From Prorocentrum cordatum (Eukaryota > Sar > Dinophyceae > Prorocentrales > Prorocentraceae), in the NCBI GenBank assembly GCA_963575745.1, contig CAUYUJ010022504.1:1-64000 (forward strand): a stretch of 64,000 nt of DNA, read 5' to 3'. The notes beneath the pieces are model-generated. The model was not told where the DNA came from, made no database searches, and saw only the letters and a list, made by a program, of their open reading frames with translations. Shown here piece after piece: positions 1 through 9,940 of the stretch. The translations under genes were made by a program, and so were the position numbers. Numbering within the stretch: the first letter of the stretch is position 1; each line of letters opens with the position of its first letter.

Positions 1-395
1 GTTGTTTTCCTCACGCTCCTCCTCCTGGGACAACGCCTCCAGAGGTTCGCCGCCGCCGTCGCAGTCCGTCAGCGCGTCCGCCAACGGAGGTGATACAGGC
101 ACTTCCACAGTGCCGGTCCTGAGAGCCCTGTTGGCCCGAAGGGCCACGAAGAGGGAGAGGACCACGAGGATCGTCGTGACTCTGATAATCTTGATTATCT
201 GATATGGAATGATGGTGGGAAGAGGAAGAGGCTGCCGCCGCACACAGGATACGCACCCTCTCGCTGAGAGGCTTCTCACTGAATGGCTTGAGCCAAAGCG
301 GCCATTACGCCGCTCTGTCATATACATGCTTCTCTACACGCTGGGCACTCATGCTTACCCTCCCTTCTCCCGGGAGGACATATACACATCAACTC
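1..395 (-). repeat. 3' LTR of copia-like element 1 (cut by or abutting window edge)
   Basis: This stretch is repeated at 9,941-10,332. The two copies differ by four or five substitutions and one 3-base indel near position 45-65; the rest is identical. On the minus strand the copy at 9,941 is followed directly by a tRNA-like primer site, which marks it as the 5' LTR and this copy as the 3' LTR. Position 1 coincides with the LTR end, so the contig may have broken at the repeat and the target duplication cannot be seen. No polypurine tract lies next to it: the minus strand there reads TTTTTCCCACCCC. An alternative is that this is the start of a second tandem copy lying to the left. Confidence 0.72.
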
Positions 396-826
396 GGGGT
401 GGGAAAAACTCAGCGAAAGTCTACGAGCTGATCCCACACGTATGCACTGAGGGCACAGCAGATTCGATTACGCGGCTGGCCCGCCGCTTGCAACCGACCT
501 CTGATAGGCAAGTTGCCAAAGCAAACACACAACGCTCTCTGTGGGAGCACCCTAAACACAACACGGGAGCTCCCGAGGCTAAAAGAAGTGGACAGACGGC
601 AAAATACATATATTCACATAAAGAGCACATCATGAGCTACTGCCAATACCACAGTAACTGACAAACAACACAGCGAGGAGCAATACGACTCGCACCAGTC
701 ACATGTAAGGCCTACCGCAGTGTAGACACAAAAGATATAGGGAAAATATCCTCCCTGCAAAGACAGTAGTCCAATCTTCATCAAAAGAAAACCTTGCAAT
801 CCATCGACGTATGTAAAGATAAAGAC
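396..826 (-). other. 3' untranslated region of element 1
   Basis: About 430 bases lie between the pol stop codon and the 3' LTR. I see no long reading frame with coding character, no clear polypurine tract and no polyadenylation-like AATAAA on the minus strand. The short frames here look like chance. Confidence 0.5.
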
Positions 827-3800
827 TCACTGATATTCTCCCTCACTGGCGTCCTTGTGAGGACTCCGCAGGCACAGAGCCAGAGGTTCATCTCCAGTTA
901 TCATCAAAACTGCCGTCTCCCATAGCTTCAAGATAGGTTCTCGTGCCAATCCGCCCTTAGTCAACGCGTCGCTGATCATAGCTCTAGTGTCCACCCACCA
1001 GAGCTTACAGAGGGTACCTGCTTCAAGTCTATCACGTAGAGCTCGCAGCAAATACAAAAGGTGAGGTTCCGCTGGTGCCTTCAGCTCGGTGGCACCCAGC
1101 GCCGTAAACAAGCCCCTGTTGTCCGTGCAAATGTGCAAGTCAACTGGTAGCCTTCCGGTGTCCATGCATTTCTGAATCTGTTTCGCCGTCAAGGGGCCGT
1201 GAACGATCTCACACACCATAACTTGGGTCAACAAAGCATTGCTGATACCGTCATCCACACTCGCCAGCTCCGCTGAGAACGTAGAACGGCATACTCGAGG
1301 TTGCTTTCGTGAGTAGAACTCCACTGCTGCACATAGTCCTCCTTTCGGCATGAAGTCCCGACCAGCAATCGCTATAACTGCCGCTCTCACAGCCAGGCAG
1401 TCCGGCTCGGTCGCACGAAAAGCACTGTCGGGGAAACCCACAACACTCCATGGCAAAGGTACTGAGTAGTAGACAAGCGAACTCTTCTTTCTCTTGATCC
1501 ACCGTACAACTGAGTTCAAATGTCTGACATGTTTCCAGCAAGGTTCATGAGCATGTCGCTGTAGATACCCGATATGGACTGCAACATCTGCTCGCGTGAC
1601 TAACATCCAGGCTGCTCCACCCAAGAGTGACCAAAATGAAGTTCGGTCTTGAGAATCGAGGGCTTCTTCATCAGCTCGAATCTTGTCTACCTGCATTGGC
1701 CGAAGTTGAGCAGCGTAATGATCCTGTGAGCACCACACTGATCCGTCTTCATGCTGATCATGAATGACGCCGCAGTGCTCGAACCTTCTCTTCTGCCTTG
1801 TGAGCTTTCCGAACTCCGACTCAAGAGCATCCATGAAGGCGTCAGCAATAGGCTCGGTCGAAGCTCCCTTGAGATCGTCCACGTGGGTACTGCACACCAT
1901 CTGCAGATCCTCAATTGCTGTGTTCGGGTCAGTGAACAACACGTCGGTGCATCGATCCGCTTCCCTGTCGGCGTGCAAGGGTACCAGTTCACGAGGTACC
2001 GGTTCACATCGAGAGCCAGCCCATTTGCAGTATAATTGAGAATCGGTCACCAACGGCAAGAGCTGAAGCTTCGTCATTACTTGTTTTAGCCTGAGATTCC
2101 ATAGCCTTGGCGCGTCCTTAAGACCGAAACCTGGACGTACCATCTTCAAGCAATGCCGACTCACATCATAGTTGGACAGCGACTCAAACTGCCTCGCGAT
2201 CTTCACCGTGTCCTTGGGCAGGTCCAACTGAACGGTTCTGAGAGGTTCCCCTGTCATATCTGCCACATCTTGAAATGTGAGTCCCTTCAGAAAGGCGCTG
2301 CCAACATCGCATGACCACAACATCCACTTGGGGCGACTGGCCGCGATGAAGTTCACTATCCTCTGGCTTTGCCTGGAAGCAGTCGCACTGAAAGTGTCCA
2401 GACGATCCTGCTGCATATCCTTGAAGCCCTTGATGCATAGTCGCGCTTTGACTGCCAGCTTGCCGTCTGGCTGCTTCTTCCAGCGGATAACCCATCGAGA
2501 GTCCATCAAGTTGGTGCATCCTTGCCTGCTGCGTTGCTTGAGCGCACCCAACTCGATCCAGTTGCCTAGCTCTTTCGACATAGCCTTTTCAACCTCCACT
2601 CGATGCTTAATCAGGTCATCCTTGCTGAGTTCGTCCGCCTCTCGTTCAATAACCATCTTGGTCTTCCCCTTCGAGTTGACGGACAGAATAATGCGGTGAC
2701 TCTCATCGTTCGCAAAGAGAGAAAAGATCTCAGCCTTGGGCAAGTCGTGCGCATCGGTAGTCATGATGACAAGCCTGGAAATCTCTGATCCAAACTCCAA
2801 CTCCAGAGCTTGCGTCTCCCTTTCTGTATTCTCAAGATGAGTAGCCACCTCAACAGCTTCCAACACTCGGGAATCCAACCAGTACTCGGCGTCAGGCGGT
2901 GATCGGTTGTCAAGGATGGCACGAAAGAAACTAAACTCTGTCCTCACGTGTCGCATCCATCCCGGATCCCAAGGTTCCAACCACAGATCCTGCACATCTG
3001 AATTGCCGTCTGGCTCGATACGGTACGGCTGTTGAAATGGTCGCCACGTAGGTCTTAGCAGTTCGGGGTCTGCCTCTGCATCTCGGGGATGAGCTACCCC
3101 TTGAGCCTGAGGCTCAGATGCCTCGGATTCCTCGTCGATGGTGGCCTCGGGTGTCGGCCAGCGATGCCATCGATCTGATCGTTCGTCCACGTCCGGCGGA
3201 TCGCGCGGCCGTACCTGACCGCGCGGTGCTGGAAAGTCGGGCATCTGATGCGGTCCTCCAACATGAGGGACGTGAACATCAATTTGCCGCAGAACCTCGG
3301 CTGTGGAAATTTCCACCATTAGAAACTGCACCCAGCACACGCGCCCGAAACCTGGTCCCATCATATGTTGTGTACTCGCCTTCGCTCGAGGATCGAAACT
3401 TGCATGGTGATAGCCAATCGATTCTCCTGGAAACCACCATACGATCATGCATGTGTGATGGCCTCGGGCAGCTGGAACTTCTCGCGAACCGTACCCCAGT
3501 CTCGTGGCTACAACTCCATATAGTTGAAAGTCGCAGGCAGCCACGTGGAAAGCTGCCGTCGTCAGAGTCGGCAGCCGGCGACTGGTCTTCGTCATCCTCC
3601 AGTGTCCATCCTCTCCGATCTCATATCCCAGGAGTAACGTAGTGCCCGCCGCCATGTTCTCCACGTAGTACACTAAGAGCTGGTACGGCTTGGTGTCCCC
3701 GCGGCCAGGAGCCGCGATCAGAGTCCACCATGTCACTGCCTTGCGAACATCGGCTGGTCTGCACGGTAGCGTGCGACCCTGCCAGCGCACATCGATGATG

Positions 3801-6800
3801 CCCTCGTCAGCTCGATCCATGGCCACTACCTTGCAAGGTCCCCGCCAGCCAGTGACATCCTTGTTCGGCGGGTCCCTGAAGATGTCCACCGAGTCACCTA
3901 CCCGAAGGTCTCCGAGCTGAGCCGCTGGTCTCGTTCGCGTGCGAGCCGCTATCTTCAGCCTTTCTTGAGCGTTGCCCAGCACGATGTTGGCCAGAGCCAA
4001 CTCTCGGACCCGATGAACATGGCGAGATACTGAGCCTCCCGACTCGTCGTCGAACTCGGATCCTCCCCCTCCGAGCTCCAGCAAAATGTTCGGAACCCGA
4101 CCATACAAAGCCGCATATGGTGTAGTCCCGTGAACGCTTAGGAGGGTGTTCATGGCCAACAAGGATTCATCCAGCAACTCTTCCTTCGAAACTCTGATGC
4201 CTTCTTCATTTGCTTGACTTCTGACTCGACGATACTGTGTTCGAAGTAAGTCGTTCCTCCGTTCAATAACATGCGCGTGCGCTCCTTTGGGCTTCGGTCT
4301 CAGGTCCACCTTCCATCGGTCTGCCCAGATAGCTCCTTCATCCGAGAACAAAGCTCCCTCCTGGTCTGAGGTGATGAACTTCGGAGGGCCATGGACTCGA
4401 AACCAAATATGAGTGATGGCCGGGAGAACATCACCCGGCTCTTTTGACTTCACAAATAGCCCTTGAGCCCACCTGATACACATGTCGATCAAGTGCACCA
4501 CTATACCGTCATCCAGGAAAAGCAAATCAAACTGAATTCCTTCATTGAAGGTCGTGGTGAACGTTAAACTTGTCATCGACTTTTCGCCTCGTCGCTGCCA
4601 TTCTCGACAGACGGTGCAGGTGTCCACGACGTCCTGCACCATATTAATCACTTCACGTGGTAGTCCTGCGGCTGAGAGAAGGTCTCGTAGTCGTTGGGCT
4701 GGAGCGTGCCAAAGTCGGATGTGCATACGACGTAGAGTGCGTTGCACCATTCCAGGAACCGCTGATCTCAGCCCCTGAATAGCACGTCCCATGTCCCACT
4801 GCGTCCAGTCCGCTCCTGTGTCGATCTGGGCCATAGCGTCTTGAAATCTGCGCCTCCTCAGTGCCACCTCGTCTCCGCTTGCCCCGGCCGGAGGTCCTGA
4901 TTCTCCAGCAGGAAGAATGGCTTCCTCCGCTGCTGCATTCGGAGCCGCTCCAGAGGGCCCAGCTTCAGGATGAGGTTGTACGTCATCATCGCCTTCCGGA
5001 GCTGCGGCAGGAGCAGCACCTGAGGGTCCGGCTTCAGGATGTGGGGCTGCGTCCTCCTCTTCTTCTCCTGCTCGAGGATGTACTCGATGGCCAGCACCTG
5101 CCGCTCGCGCTGCCGGTACTCGCGGATCTCGAGCGTGAGCGGGTCCCGATCTTCTCGTCCCAATCATTCTGGGCTCGTCCATGAGGAGGCGGCAGTCTGT
5201 GTCGAAAGTGTGTCGGGGATCGTGCCGATCTCGACCCGTTCTGCATGCGGGGCAATTGTACTCCAGCGGCTGCACCAGCGGATGTCGGCACTGTCCCGGG
5301 ATGCGATTGTGTGTCGGATGAGTGCTGACTCGATTTCTCCGACATCCAGGACATAAATGAGGTCCAATCGCCGCCCGACGAGCACGTGGATCAACCGCTT
5401 CTTCTGGTGCGGGCGGTGGCGGAGGAGCACTTGATGCCGCTGCCTCTGCTGCTGGAGCTGGTAGTCCAGGTGGAGGATGATCAATAGGGGCAGGTACTCC
5501 TTCGCCATTCATCCTCGGGTACGCCATGACTGTCGGATAGATCAACCTCCTCAGGTCCAATTCGTGAAGCCATATCAACTCTGAGATCCCATCGGCCAAG
5601 ATACGAGCGAACTGCCATGTCCATACCTGGGAAGGCTTGGTGTCCCGTCCAGAGCATTCCCCATGTCGGTGCTGACGATCACACTCCTTGGAACGCAGAC
5701 GATAAATCAGCACCTCATGACTCGCCCATACCTCCTCCGGCTTGTTCAAGGGCTCCTTCTTCGAGTTGACCAGTCCCAGCATACACATGTTGAACTGAAC
5801 CCAAGTGAGATTCTTACGAGCCAGATCCATCCATTCTGAAGTTCGATAAATACGACTTCCCCTCGGCAGCTCATTGACGTAGTGTCGTCCTCCGTCCAAC
5901 TGAATGTGGGCTGCCTTCGCACAAATCTGTCCTAGTCTGAAAGATGCCTCCGCATTACGACGATGCACCTCGCTGCCGATCGACTCGTTTACCGTGCACC
6001 ATCCCGTGGTGCCAGTACATTGAGGAGCCATCACCAACACAAAAGGTCGCTCCTCCTTCAAATATTGGTAGAGCTCCATCTCCTCGTCCCGCTGGAGGAG
6101 ATCCACGCCCATGAGAGCATCAAAGTTACGACCTCCCACGTAGTGTCGTCGAACGAGTAGCTGAGTGGTGCGTCCTTCTCCTCCCATGATTTCAGCGACA
6201 TCTACGAAGAAACGGCTCTCGGTCTGCCTTAGGTGATTCAGGAAGGATCGACCCGATGGGATGCCAAGGAAATGTCGTTCTCGATCTGGAGGACGTTCAT
6301 CTCTGAGTCGTCCGATGATATCATCCGTCTTGAACTCACTCGGTTCCAGATAGTAATCCTCCACCTCATTGTCCGGCATCTCCCACCAGCACACCTCCTC
6401 GTTCTGTAGGTAGTTGAGCTCTCCGAGGTCCTCGCCGCAATCATCCATGACGTCGGGATCTATAATCCTCTTGACTTTCTTCTTTGGTTCGTGTCCCTCG
6501 GCCTTCCTGGACTTCAGCTTCTCCTTGTAAGCCTTGGCCGAGTCAGTTGGATAGAAACTGACCGTCTTCGACTTCATCACCACCATGTGGGTGTCCACGG
6601 GCTCATCAGGTCCCGTCTGCGGATATCGTGCAGCTCGATCCGTCTCATCATCGTTCGGTACCTCTCCTCGAACTGCATCGCACAGCTTGTCTCGGAGTCT
6701 ATTCTGCCAGAATGCGGTAAGAAACTGACCTTCAAGCTGAACGTGTTCCAACCCTGTCGATCTGCGATGATCTGAAATCTTACGACCACAACTGCACGAG

Positions 6801-7345
6801 TCAGGCAGCAGGTCCAGGTTGGAAAAGAATCTCTGGCTGGTCGTCGGGGCCATGTCGGTGCCTGACGTTAAGTAGCTGCACCATCTATGATCCGTCGTCC
6901 GATATCCTGGCAGGGTCGTTGCCGTCGCTCTAAGAATGTCATCCTCCTGCCAGGCCTCATTCGTAGCTTGGGAATCGACCACCAGCACGCACCGAAGCTG
7001 AATCAAACGCGCGATGAGCATGGAGGTCGCCATCAATCTTTGCCTTTGCTTTCGGGTCTTCCCGTGTCTTCTAGTAACGTCAGGTATAAGGGAATGTAGT
7101 CGCATCCAAACACCTCTGCACTTCCCTCGCTCCAAGAGTCGGAGAATATGCTCCATGGTCGAGGCATGCAGAAGACTTAGGCGGGTGTAAGTGATGTGGG
7201 CCTGACTCAGCAGCTTCGCGCGGATCGGATGGCCGTTGTCTTCGTCTATCACTATGATATCAGGGTCCTGCTCGGGGACGTCCAGATGCCAAGCTATATG
7301 ATTTCCTGCGGCACCGCCGTCGCTTGGTAGCGGCGGTCCGCACCC
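827..7345 (-). CDS. Pol polyprotein of copia-like element 1 (methyltransferase-like domain, integrase, RT, RNase H)
   Basis: This frame encodes the replication enzymes of a Ty1/copia retrotransposon. Numbering from the GTG at 7,252 (2,141 residues), a Rossmann/methyltransferase-like segment spans about 347-475, with a glycine-rich loop EIMGGEGRTT and a PQC motif at 410-412. A proline/alanine-rich linker follows at 587-800. Next come a zinc-binding pre-integrase region (H849, C879, C882), the integrase core (D909, D963, E997), reverse transcriptase (about 1,560-1,830, D1649 and HVDD at 1790-1793, where YVDD is usual) and RNase H (D1942, E1995, D2044, D2095). The order integrase then RT is diagnostic of copia elements. 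The frame is open without interruption up to a TGA at 7,346-7,348 and is in phase with the gag frame beyond it, so no separate start codon is needed if that stop is read through. All catalytic residues are present. The long reverse-strand frames overlapping it are shadows. Confidence 0.93.
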   Translation of the reverse strand, partial: GCGPPLPSDGGAAGNHIAWHLDVPEQDPDIIVIDEDNGHPIRAKLLSQAHITYTRLSLLHASTMEHILRLLERGKCRGVWMRLHSLIPDVTRRHGKTRKQRQRLMATSMLIARLIQLRCVLVVDSQATNEAWQEDDILRATATTLPGYRTTDHRWCSYLTSGTDMAPTTSQRFFSNLDLLPDSCSCGRKISDHRRSTGLEHVQLEGQFLTAFWQNRLRDKLCDAVRGEVPNDDETDRAARYPQTGPDEPVDTHMVVMKSKTVSFYPTDSAKAYKEKLKSRKAEGHEPKKKVKRIIDPDVMDDCGEDLGELNYLQNEEVCWWEMPDNEVEDYYLEPSEFKTDDIIGRLRDERPPDRERHFLGIPSGRSFLNHLRQTESRFFVDVAEIMGGEGRTTQLLVRRHYVGGRNFDALMGVDLLQRDEEMELYQYLKEERPFVLVMAPQCTGTTGWCTVNESIGSEVHRRNAEASFRLGQICAKAAHIQLDGGRHYVNELPRGSRIYRTSEWMDLARKNLTWVQFNMCMLGLVNSKKEPLNKPEEVWASHEVLIYRLRSKECDRQHRHGECSGRDTKPSQVWTWQFARILADGISELIWLHELDLRRLIYPTVMAYPRMNGEGVPAPIDHPPPGLPAPAAEAAASSAPPPPPAPEEAVDPRARRAAIGPHLCPGCRRNRVSTHPTHNRIPGQCRHPLVQPLEYNCPACRTGRDRHDPRHTFDTDCRLLMDEPRMIGTRRSGPAHARDPRVPAARAAGAGHRVHPRAGEEEEDAAPHPEAGPSGAAPAAAPEGDDDVQPHPEAGPSGAAPNAAAEEAILPAGESGPPAGASGDEVALRRRRFQDAMAQIDTGADWTQWDMGRAIQGLRSAVPGMVQRTLRRMHIRLWHAPAQRLRDLLSAAGLPREVINMVQDVVDTCTVCREWQRRGEKSMTSLTFTTTFNEGIQFDLLFLDDGIVVHLIDMCIRWAQGLFVKSKEPGDVLPAITHIWFRVHGPPKFITSDQEGALFSDEGAIWADRWKVDLRPKPKGAHAHVIERRNDLLRTQYRRVRSQANEEGIRVSKEELLDESLLAMNTLLSVHGTTPYAALYGRVPNILLELGGGGSEFDDESGGSVSRHVHRVRELALANIVLGNAQERLKIAARTRTRPAAQLGDLRVGDSVDIFRDPPNKDVTGWRGPCKVVAMDRADEGIIDVRWQGRTLPCRPADVRKAVTWWTLIAAPGRGDTKPYQLLVYYVENMAAGTTLLLGYEIGEDGHWRMTKTSRRLPTLTTAAFHVAACDFQLYGVVATRLGYGSREVPAARGHHTCMIVWWFPGESIGYHHASFDPRAKASTQHMMGPGFGRVCWVQFLMVEISTAEVLRQIDVHVPHVGGPHQMPDFPAPRGQVRPRDPPDVDERSDRWHRWPTPEATIDEESEASEPQAQGVAHPRDAEADPELLRPTWRPFQQPYRIEPDGNSDVQDLWLEPWDPGWMRHVRTEFSFFRAILDNRSPPDAEYWLDSRVLEAVEVATHLENTERETQALELEFGSEISRLVIMTTDAHDLPKAEIFSLFANDESHRIILSVNSKGKTKMVIEREADELSKDDLIKHRVEVEKAMSKELGNWIELGALKQRSRQGCTNLMDSRWVIRWKKQPDGKLAVKARLCIKGFKDMQQDRLDTFSATASRQSQRIVNFIAASRPKWMLWSCDVGSAFLKGLTFQDVADMTGEPLRTVQLDLPKDTVKIARQFESLSNYDVSRHCLKMVRPGFGLKDAPRLWNLRLKQVMTKLQLLPLVTDSQLYCKWAGSRCEPVPRELVPLHADREADRCTDVLFTDPNTAIEDLQMVCSTHVDDLKGASTEPIADAFMDALESEFGKLTRQKRRFEHCGVIHDQHEDGSVWCSQDHYAAQLRPMQVDKIRADEEALDSQDRTSFWSLLGGAAWMLVTRADVAVHIGYLQRHAHEPCWKHVRHLNSVVRWIKRKKSSLVYYSVPLPWSVVGFPDSAFRATEPDCLAVRAAVIAIAGRDFMPKGGLCAAVEFYSRKQPRVCRSTFSAELASVDDGISNALLTQVMVCEIVHGPLTAKQIQKCMDTGRLPVDLHICTDNRGLFTALGATELKAPAEPHLLYLLRALRDRLEAGTLCKLWWVDTRAMISDALTKGGLAREPILKLWETAVLMITGDEPLALCLRSPHKDASEGEYQ

Positions 7346-7348
7346 TCA
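7346..7348 (-). other. In-frame TGA between gag-protease and pol frames
   Basis: The gag frame ends in TGA, and the pol frame continues in the same phase with no further stop for more than 2,100 codons. The following codons are GGG TGC GGA CCG. The 31 codons between this stop and the first GTG of pol encode plausible protein. Either a single nonsense mutation has struck an otherwise intact Gag-Pol, or the UGA is a readthrough site that controls the Gag to Pol ratio. Confidence 0.85.
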
Positions 7349-9868
7349 GTGCGCCGCAGGCCTCGAGGTAGTAGCCGGTGACGGCCCGTGCGTCGACGAG
7401 TCTGCCTCGTCCTCCTTCGCCTTATCTTTGATCATGGGCTTGACGATCACAGGCGTACTCGCATGCCAGGTGGCCGGCTCCTGCTTCGCGCGAACCTTCT
7501 TGTCCTTACCGTTGCCGAAGAAATGCGAAATAGGCAACAGCAGATGTCCTGATCTTGAATCTTCCAGGTTGAACGCGAGCGCCCCTGGCGGTGGCGTAAA
7601 CTGTACTCTTCCCGGGCCACACAGATACAACTTGTTGTTGATCATGTCGACCACCGCCCTGTTGTGCTTCAGACTACGCTTTCCCCAGAGAGCGGGAATG
7701 TCGGAGTCCGGAACCACTGGGGCCTTGTAGCTTATCTGATGCACCTTGCCTCGTTCATCCTTGGATGCGCCTGGCATCGTCACCTCCTCCTTGGCGATCT
7801 GAGCGTTGGTGCCGACTCCTTCAACTCCGATCGATTGATCCATCAGACGTTGTGTCGGTTCCAAGCCTGCCTGTCTTGCCAAAGCTCCCATTCGCATAAC
7901 CCATCTGTCACCCACCAGATTGTCATACGCGCCTGGATCTATCAACAAGCACTCTTTGCCATCAATTCGTGTAGCCTCTAGAAATACCTGTCGTGTCTCA
8001 TCGTATCGTTCGAACACCGGTCCCACAAACCACTTCAATCCCGCAGGTTTGGTTCCCGAGTCAATCTGCTCATCGTTGGACCGATGCTCCCCAAGAGTTG
8101 CCTCCGTGTCCGGGTCATCTATGATCCGAGCCTTCGCCTGTTCAATCATCTGAATCGTCTCATTGCCGATGTCCACGAACTCCGAGGGAGTCGATAGCAT
8201 ATCCCAAGATGCGGATGAAGCACAGTCACGGCGGACCCCCTCTTGAAGGTCTGGCCGTGCATGCGACTCGCACAGGCGCGAGCCTTCCTCCTTCACGTCC
8301 GGGTAGTAGCTGTCCTCGTACTCCTTCTCGTCATCCTTGGACACGCCCACCTGTGATTCCATGTTGCTCGGCATGGCGAAGAAGTGCCTGGTCGCCGTTG
8401 ACGCTGCCGGTTGGCCCGTGAGTTGCTGCCAGTGCTGCAACGCGCTGGAGAAACTTGAAGCTGGTTGGGCTCCTCCGGTACTCATATTTCCTTCCGTCGT
8501 CACATAACCCTTTCCTCCTGAGGTAGCCCGTTTCCGTCGGTAATCGTCAGCTCCCGGAGCGTCACACTTCCTCCATAGATGCTTCTCGCTGTTGCAGTGG
8601 TCACATCGAAGTGGTTGTCCGTTCGCGCCTCTCGGGTTGGTCTTCTCGCCTTTGCCCTTGCCCTTGTAGTATTCATGGGTGTTCCACGTGCACCCGGGGC
8701 AAAGAGCTCCGTCTCCCGCTTCAGAAAGAAAAGACCATCCACTACTTCTCTGAAATCTGACCCCTTTCTTGCCCTTGCCTTTGCCTTTGTATCTACGACG
8801 CCTTGGAAGTCTGTCCACTCGCCTCCTCCAGTGCTTCTTGGCCAAAGCGTATACTTCATACAGATCGCTGTCGCTCATCTGGGCACTGATGTGGAAGGTC
8901 GACTCCGCCAAGTCGTTGAAGTCGTCATCGCTCGTCTCGGTGGAGTCCGGGTCTTCCCGGTCGTAGAATATCTTATGGCAATTGCTGCACCAGCATCCTT
9001 CTGTATTTGATCCATTCGATACCCCCGCAACTCCGCCGAGTGGTACACCTGACCTTGACGAGGACGATGCGCTGGGGTAGTAGGGCATCGGTGGCGGTGG
9101 TACTCCCACTTGGGTGCCCGCGTCTTGTGAGCTGTCAGTGAAGTAGAAACCGTCACCGGAGCCTGTGAGGTTTGTGAAATGCTGATGCCTGGATTGGTGA
9201 GCTGCCTGCGCAAGTCCACTCCGTTCGTAGAGATGATTCTGACGCCTGATAAAGGAGGTAAGACTTGAAAGCTCCTGTTCATTCGTTGGCAAGTTACCTC
9301 CCGTTGGTGCCAGAAATTGAGCCCACTGTGGCGGTGGAATGCCCAGAGCATTGAGCAACATCCAAGCCAAATTCGGAATTCCCATGTGGAAATTTCCCAG
9401 ATGCTCAGCCTTGAACTTCAGAAGATCGAATCGAGCCAAAGCCTGGTCAATCGGTTCGCCTTGCCGTCGACGAAAAGCAACCAGGTCCGTCATGCTCGCG
9501 ATAGCGGTCTCCACCTCCAGTGGCATAAACTTGCGTCGCAGCCCGTGTATCAGTAGGTCCAGCCCCGAACACCATCGATGTCCAGCTCCGCCACGGAGGT
9601 CCATGTAAACTCCGTCTTGTAATTGGTCTGGCGGCACTTCTCTCGATATCTCTCTGGCCAATCCTGATAGCTGCAAGACCACGGCCGGAGCGATCGAGCG
9701 TGCCGGTATATCTGTCATAGCTTCCCACATGCGGATGTCCGTGATCCAATCTCTGAGTGGATATGAGGACTCCCTTGCGGGGTCCCAGCTCGGTGGCGTC
9801 TTCGTATTGGACTGCATGATAAGAGGTCCAGCTGGTATGCCACCGTTCATCTGCGGGGCGTTCGCCAT
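7346..9868 (-). CDS. Gag and protease of copia-like element 1
   Basis: The protein is a retrotransposon capsid precursor with a C-terminal aspartic protease. I chose the ATG at 9,868 (giving 840 residues) because it is the first in-frame ATG after the primer-binding site. The frame itself stays open back to 10,264, but that part lies in the LTR and primer site. Numbering from 10,264, a helical Gag core follows residue 160, a CX2CX4HX4C zinc knuckle sits at C554, C557, H562 and C567 among basic KGKGKG stretches, and a retropepsin motif LLIDPGA has its aspartate at D776. The motif has DPGA where most copia proteases have DSGA or DTGA; the same substitution seems common in dinoflagellate copia elements, but that is recollection. 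The frame ends at a TGA in phase with pol. Confidence 0.85.
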   Translation of the reverse strand: MANAPQMNGGIPAGPLIMQSNTKTPPSWDPARESSYPLRDWITDIRMWEAMTDIPARSIAPAVVLQLSGLAREISREVPPDQLQDGVYMDLRGGAGHRWCSGLDLLIHGLRRKFMPLEVETAIASMTDLVAFRRRQGEPIDQALARFDLLKFKAEHLGNFHMGIPNLAWMLLNALGIPPPQWAQFLAPTGGNLPTNEQELSSLTSFIRRQNHLYERSGLAQAAHQSRHQHFTNLTGSGDGFYFTDSSQDAGTQVGVPPPPMPYYPSASSSSRSGVPLGGVAGVSNGSNTEGCWCSNCHKIFYDREDPDSTETSDDDFNDLAESTFHISAQMSDSDLYEVYALAKKHWRRRVDRLPRRRRYKGKGKGKKGVRFQRSSGWSFLSEAGDGALCPGCTWNTHEYYKGKGKGEKTNPRGANGQPLRCDHCNSEKHLWRKCDAPGADDYRRKRATSGGKGYVTTEGNMSTGGAQPASSFSSALQHWQQLTGQPAASTATRHFFAMPSNMESQVGVSKDDEKEYEDSYYPDVKEEGSRLCESHARPDLQEGVRRDCASSASWDMLSTPSEFVDIGNETIQMIEQAKARIIDDPDTEATLGEHRSNDEQIDSGTKPAGLKWFVGPVFERYDETRQVFLEATRIDGKECLLIDPGAYDNLVGDRWVMRMGALARQAGLEPTQRLMDQSIGVEGVGTNAQIAKEEVTMPGASKDERGKVHQISYKAPVVPDSDIPALWGKRSLKHNRAVVDMINNKLYLCGPGRVQFTPPPGALAFNLEDSRSGHLLLPISHFFGNGKDKKVRAKQEPATWHASTPVIVKPMIKDKAKEDEADSSTHGPSPATTSRPAAH

Positions 9869-9922
9869 GATGTAGTCGTAGTAGCGCAGTGGTATGTCGT
9901 CCTGGGAGCAGGCACGGGATCG

Positions 9923-9940
9923 CACCTGCTCCGCTACCAA
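9923..9940 (-). promoter_or_regulatory. Primer-binding site of element 1
   Basis: Directly inside the 5' LTR the minus strand reads TTGGTAGCGGAGCAGG. TGGTAGC then GAG matches the complement of the 3' end of animal-type initiator tRNA-Met (TGGTAGCAGAGG) with one mismatch early on. Its position at the exact inner edge of the repeat supports both the LTR call and the minus-strand orientation. The host tRNA is not in the window, so the primer identity is inferred. Confidence 0.65.

Noticed and set aside
1-826. Possibility that the left repeat is the start of a second element in tandem
   Set aside because: Not excluded, but the tRNA-like primer site at the inner edge of the right copy makes an LTR pair the simpler reading. 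The missing polypurine tract keeps some doubt.
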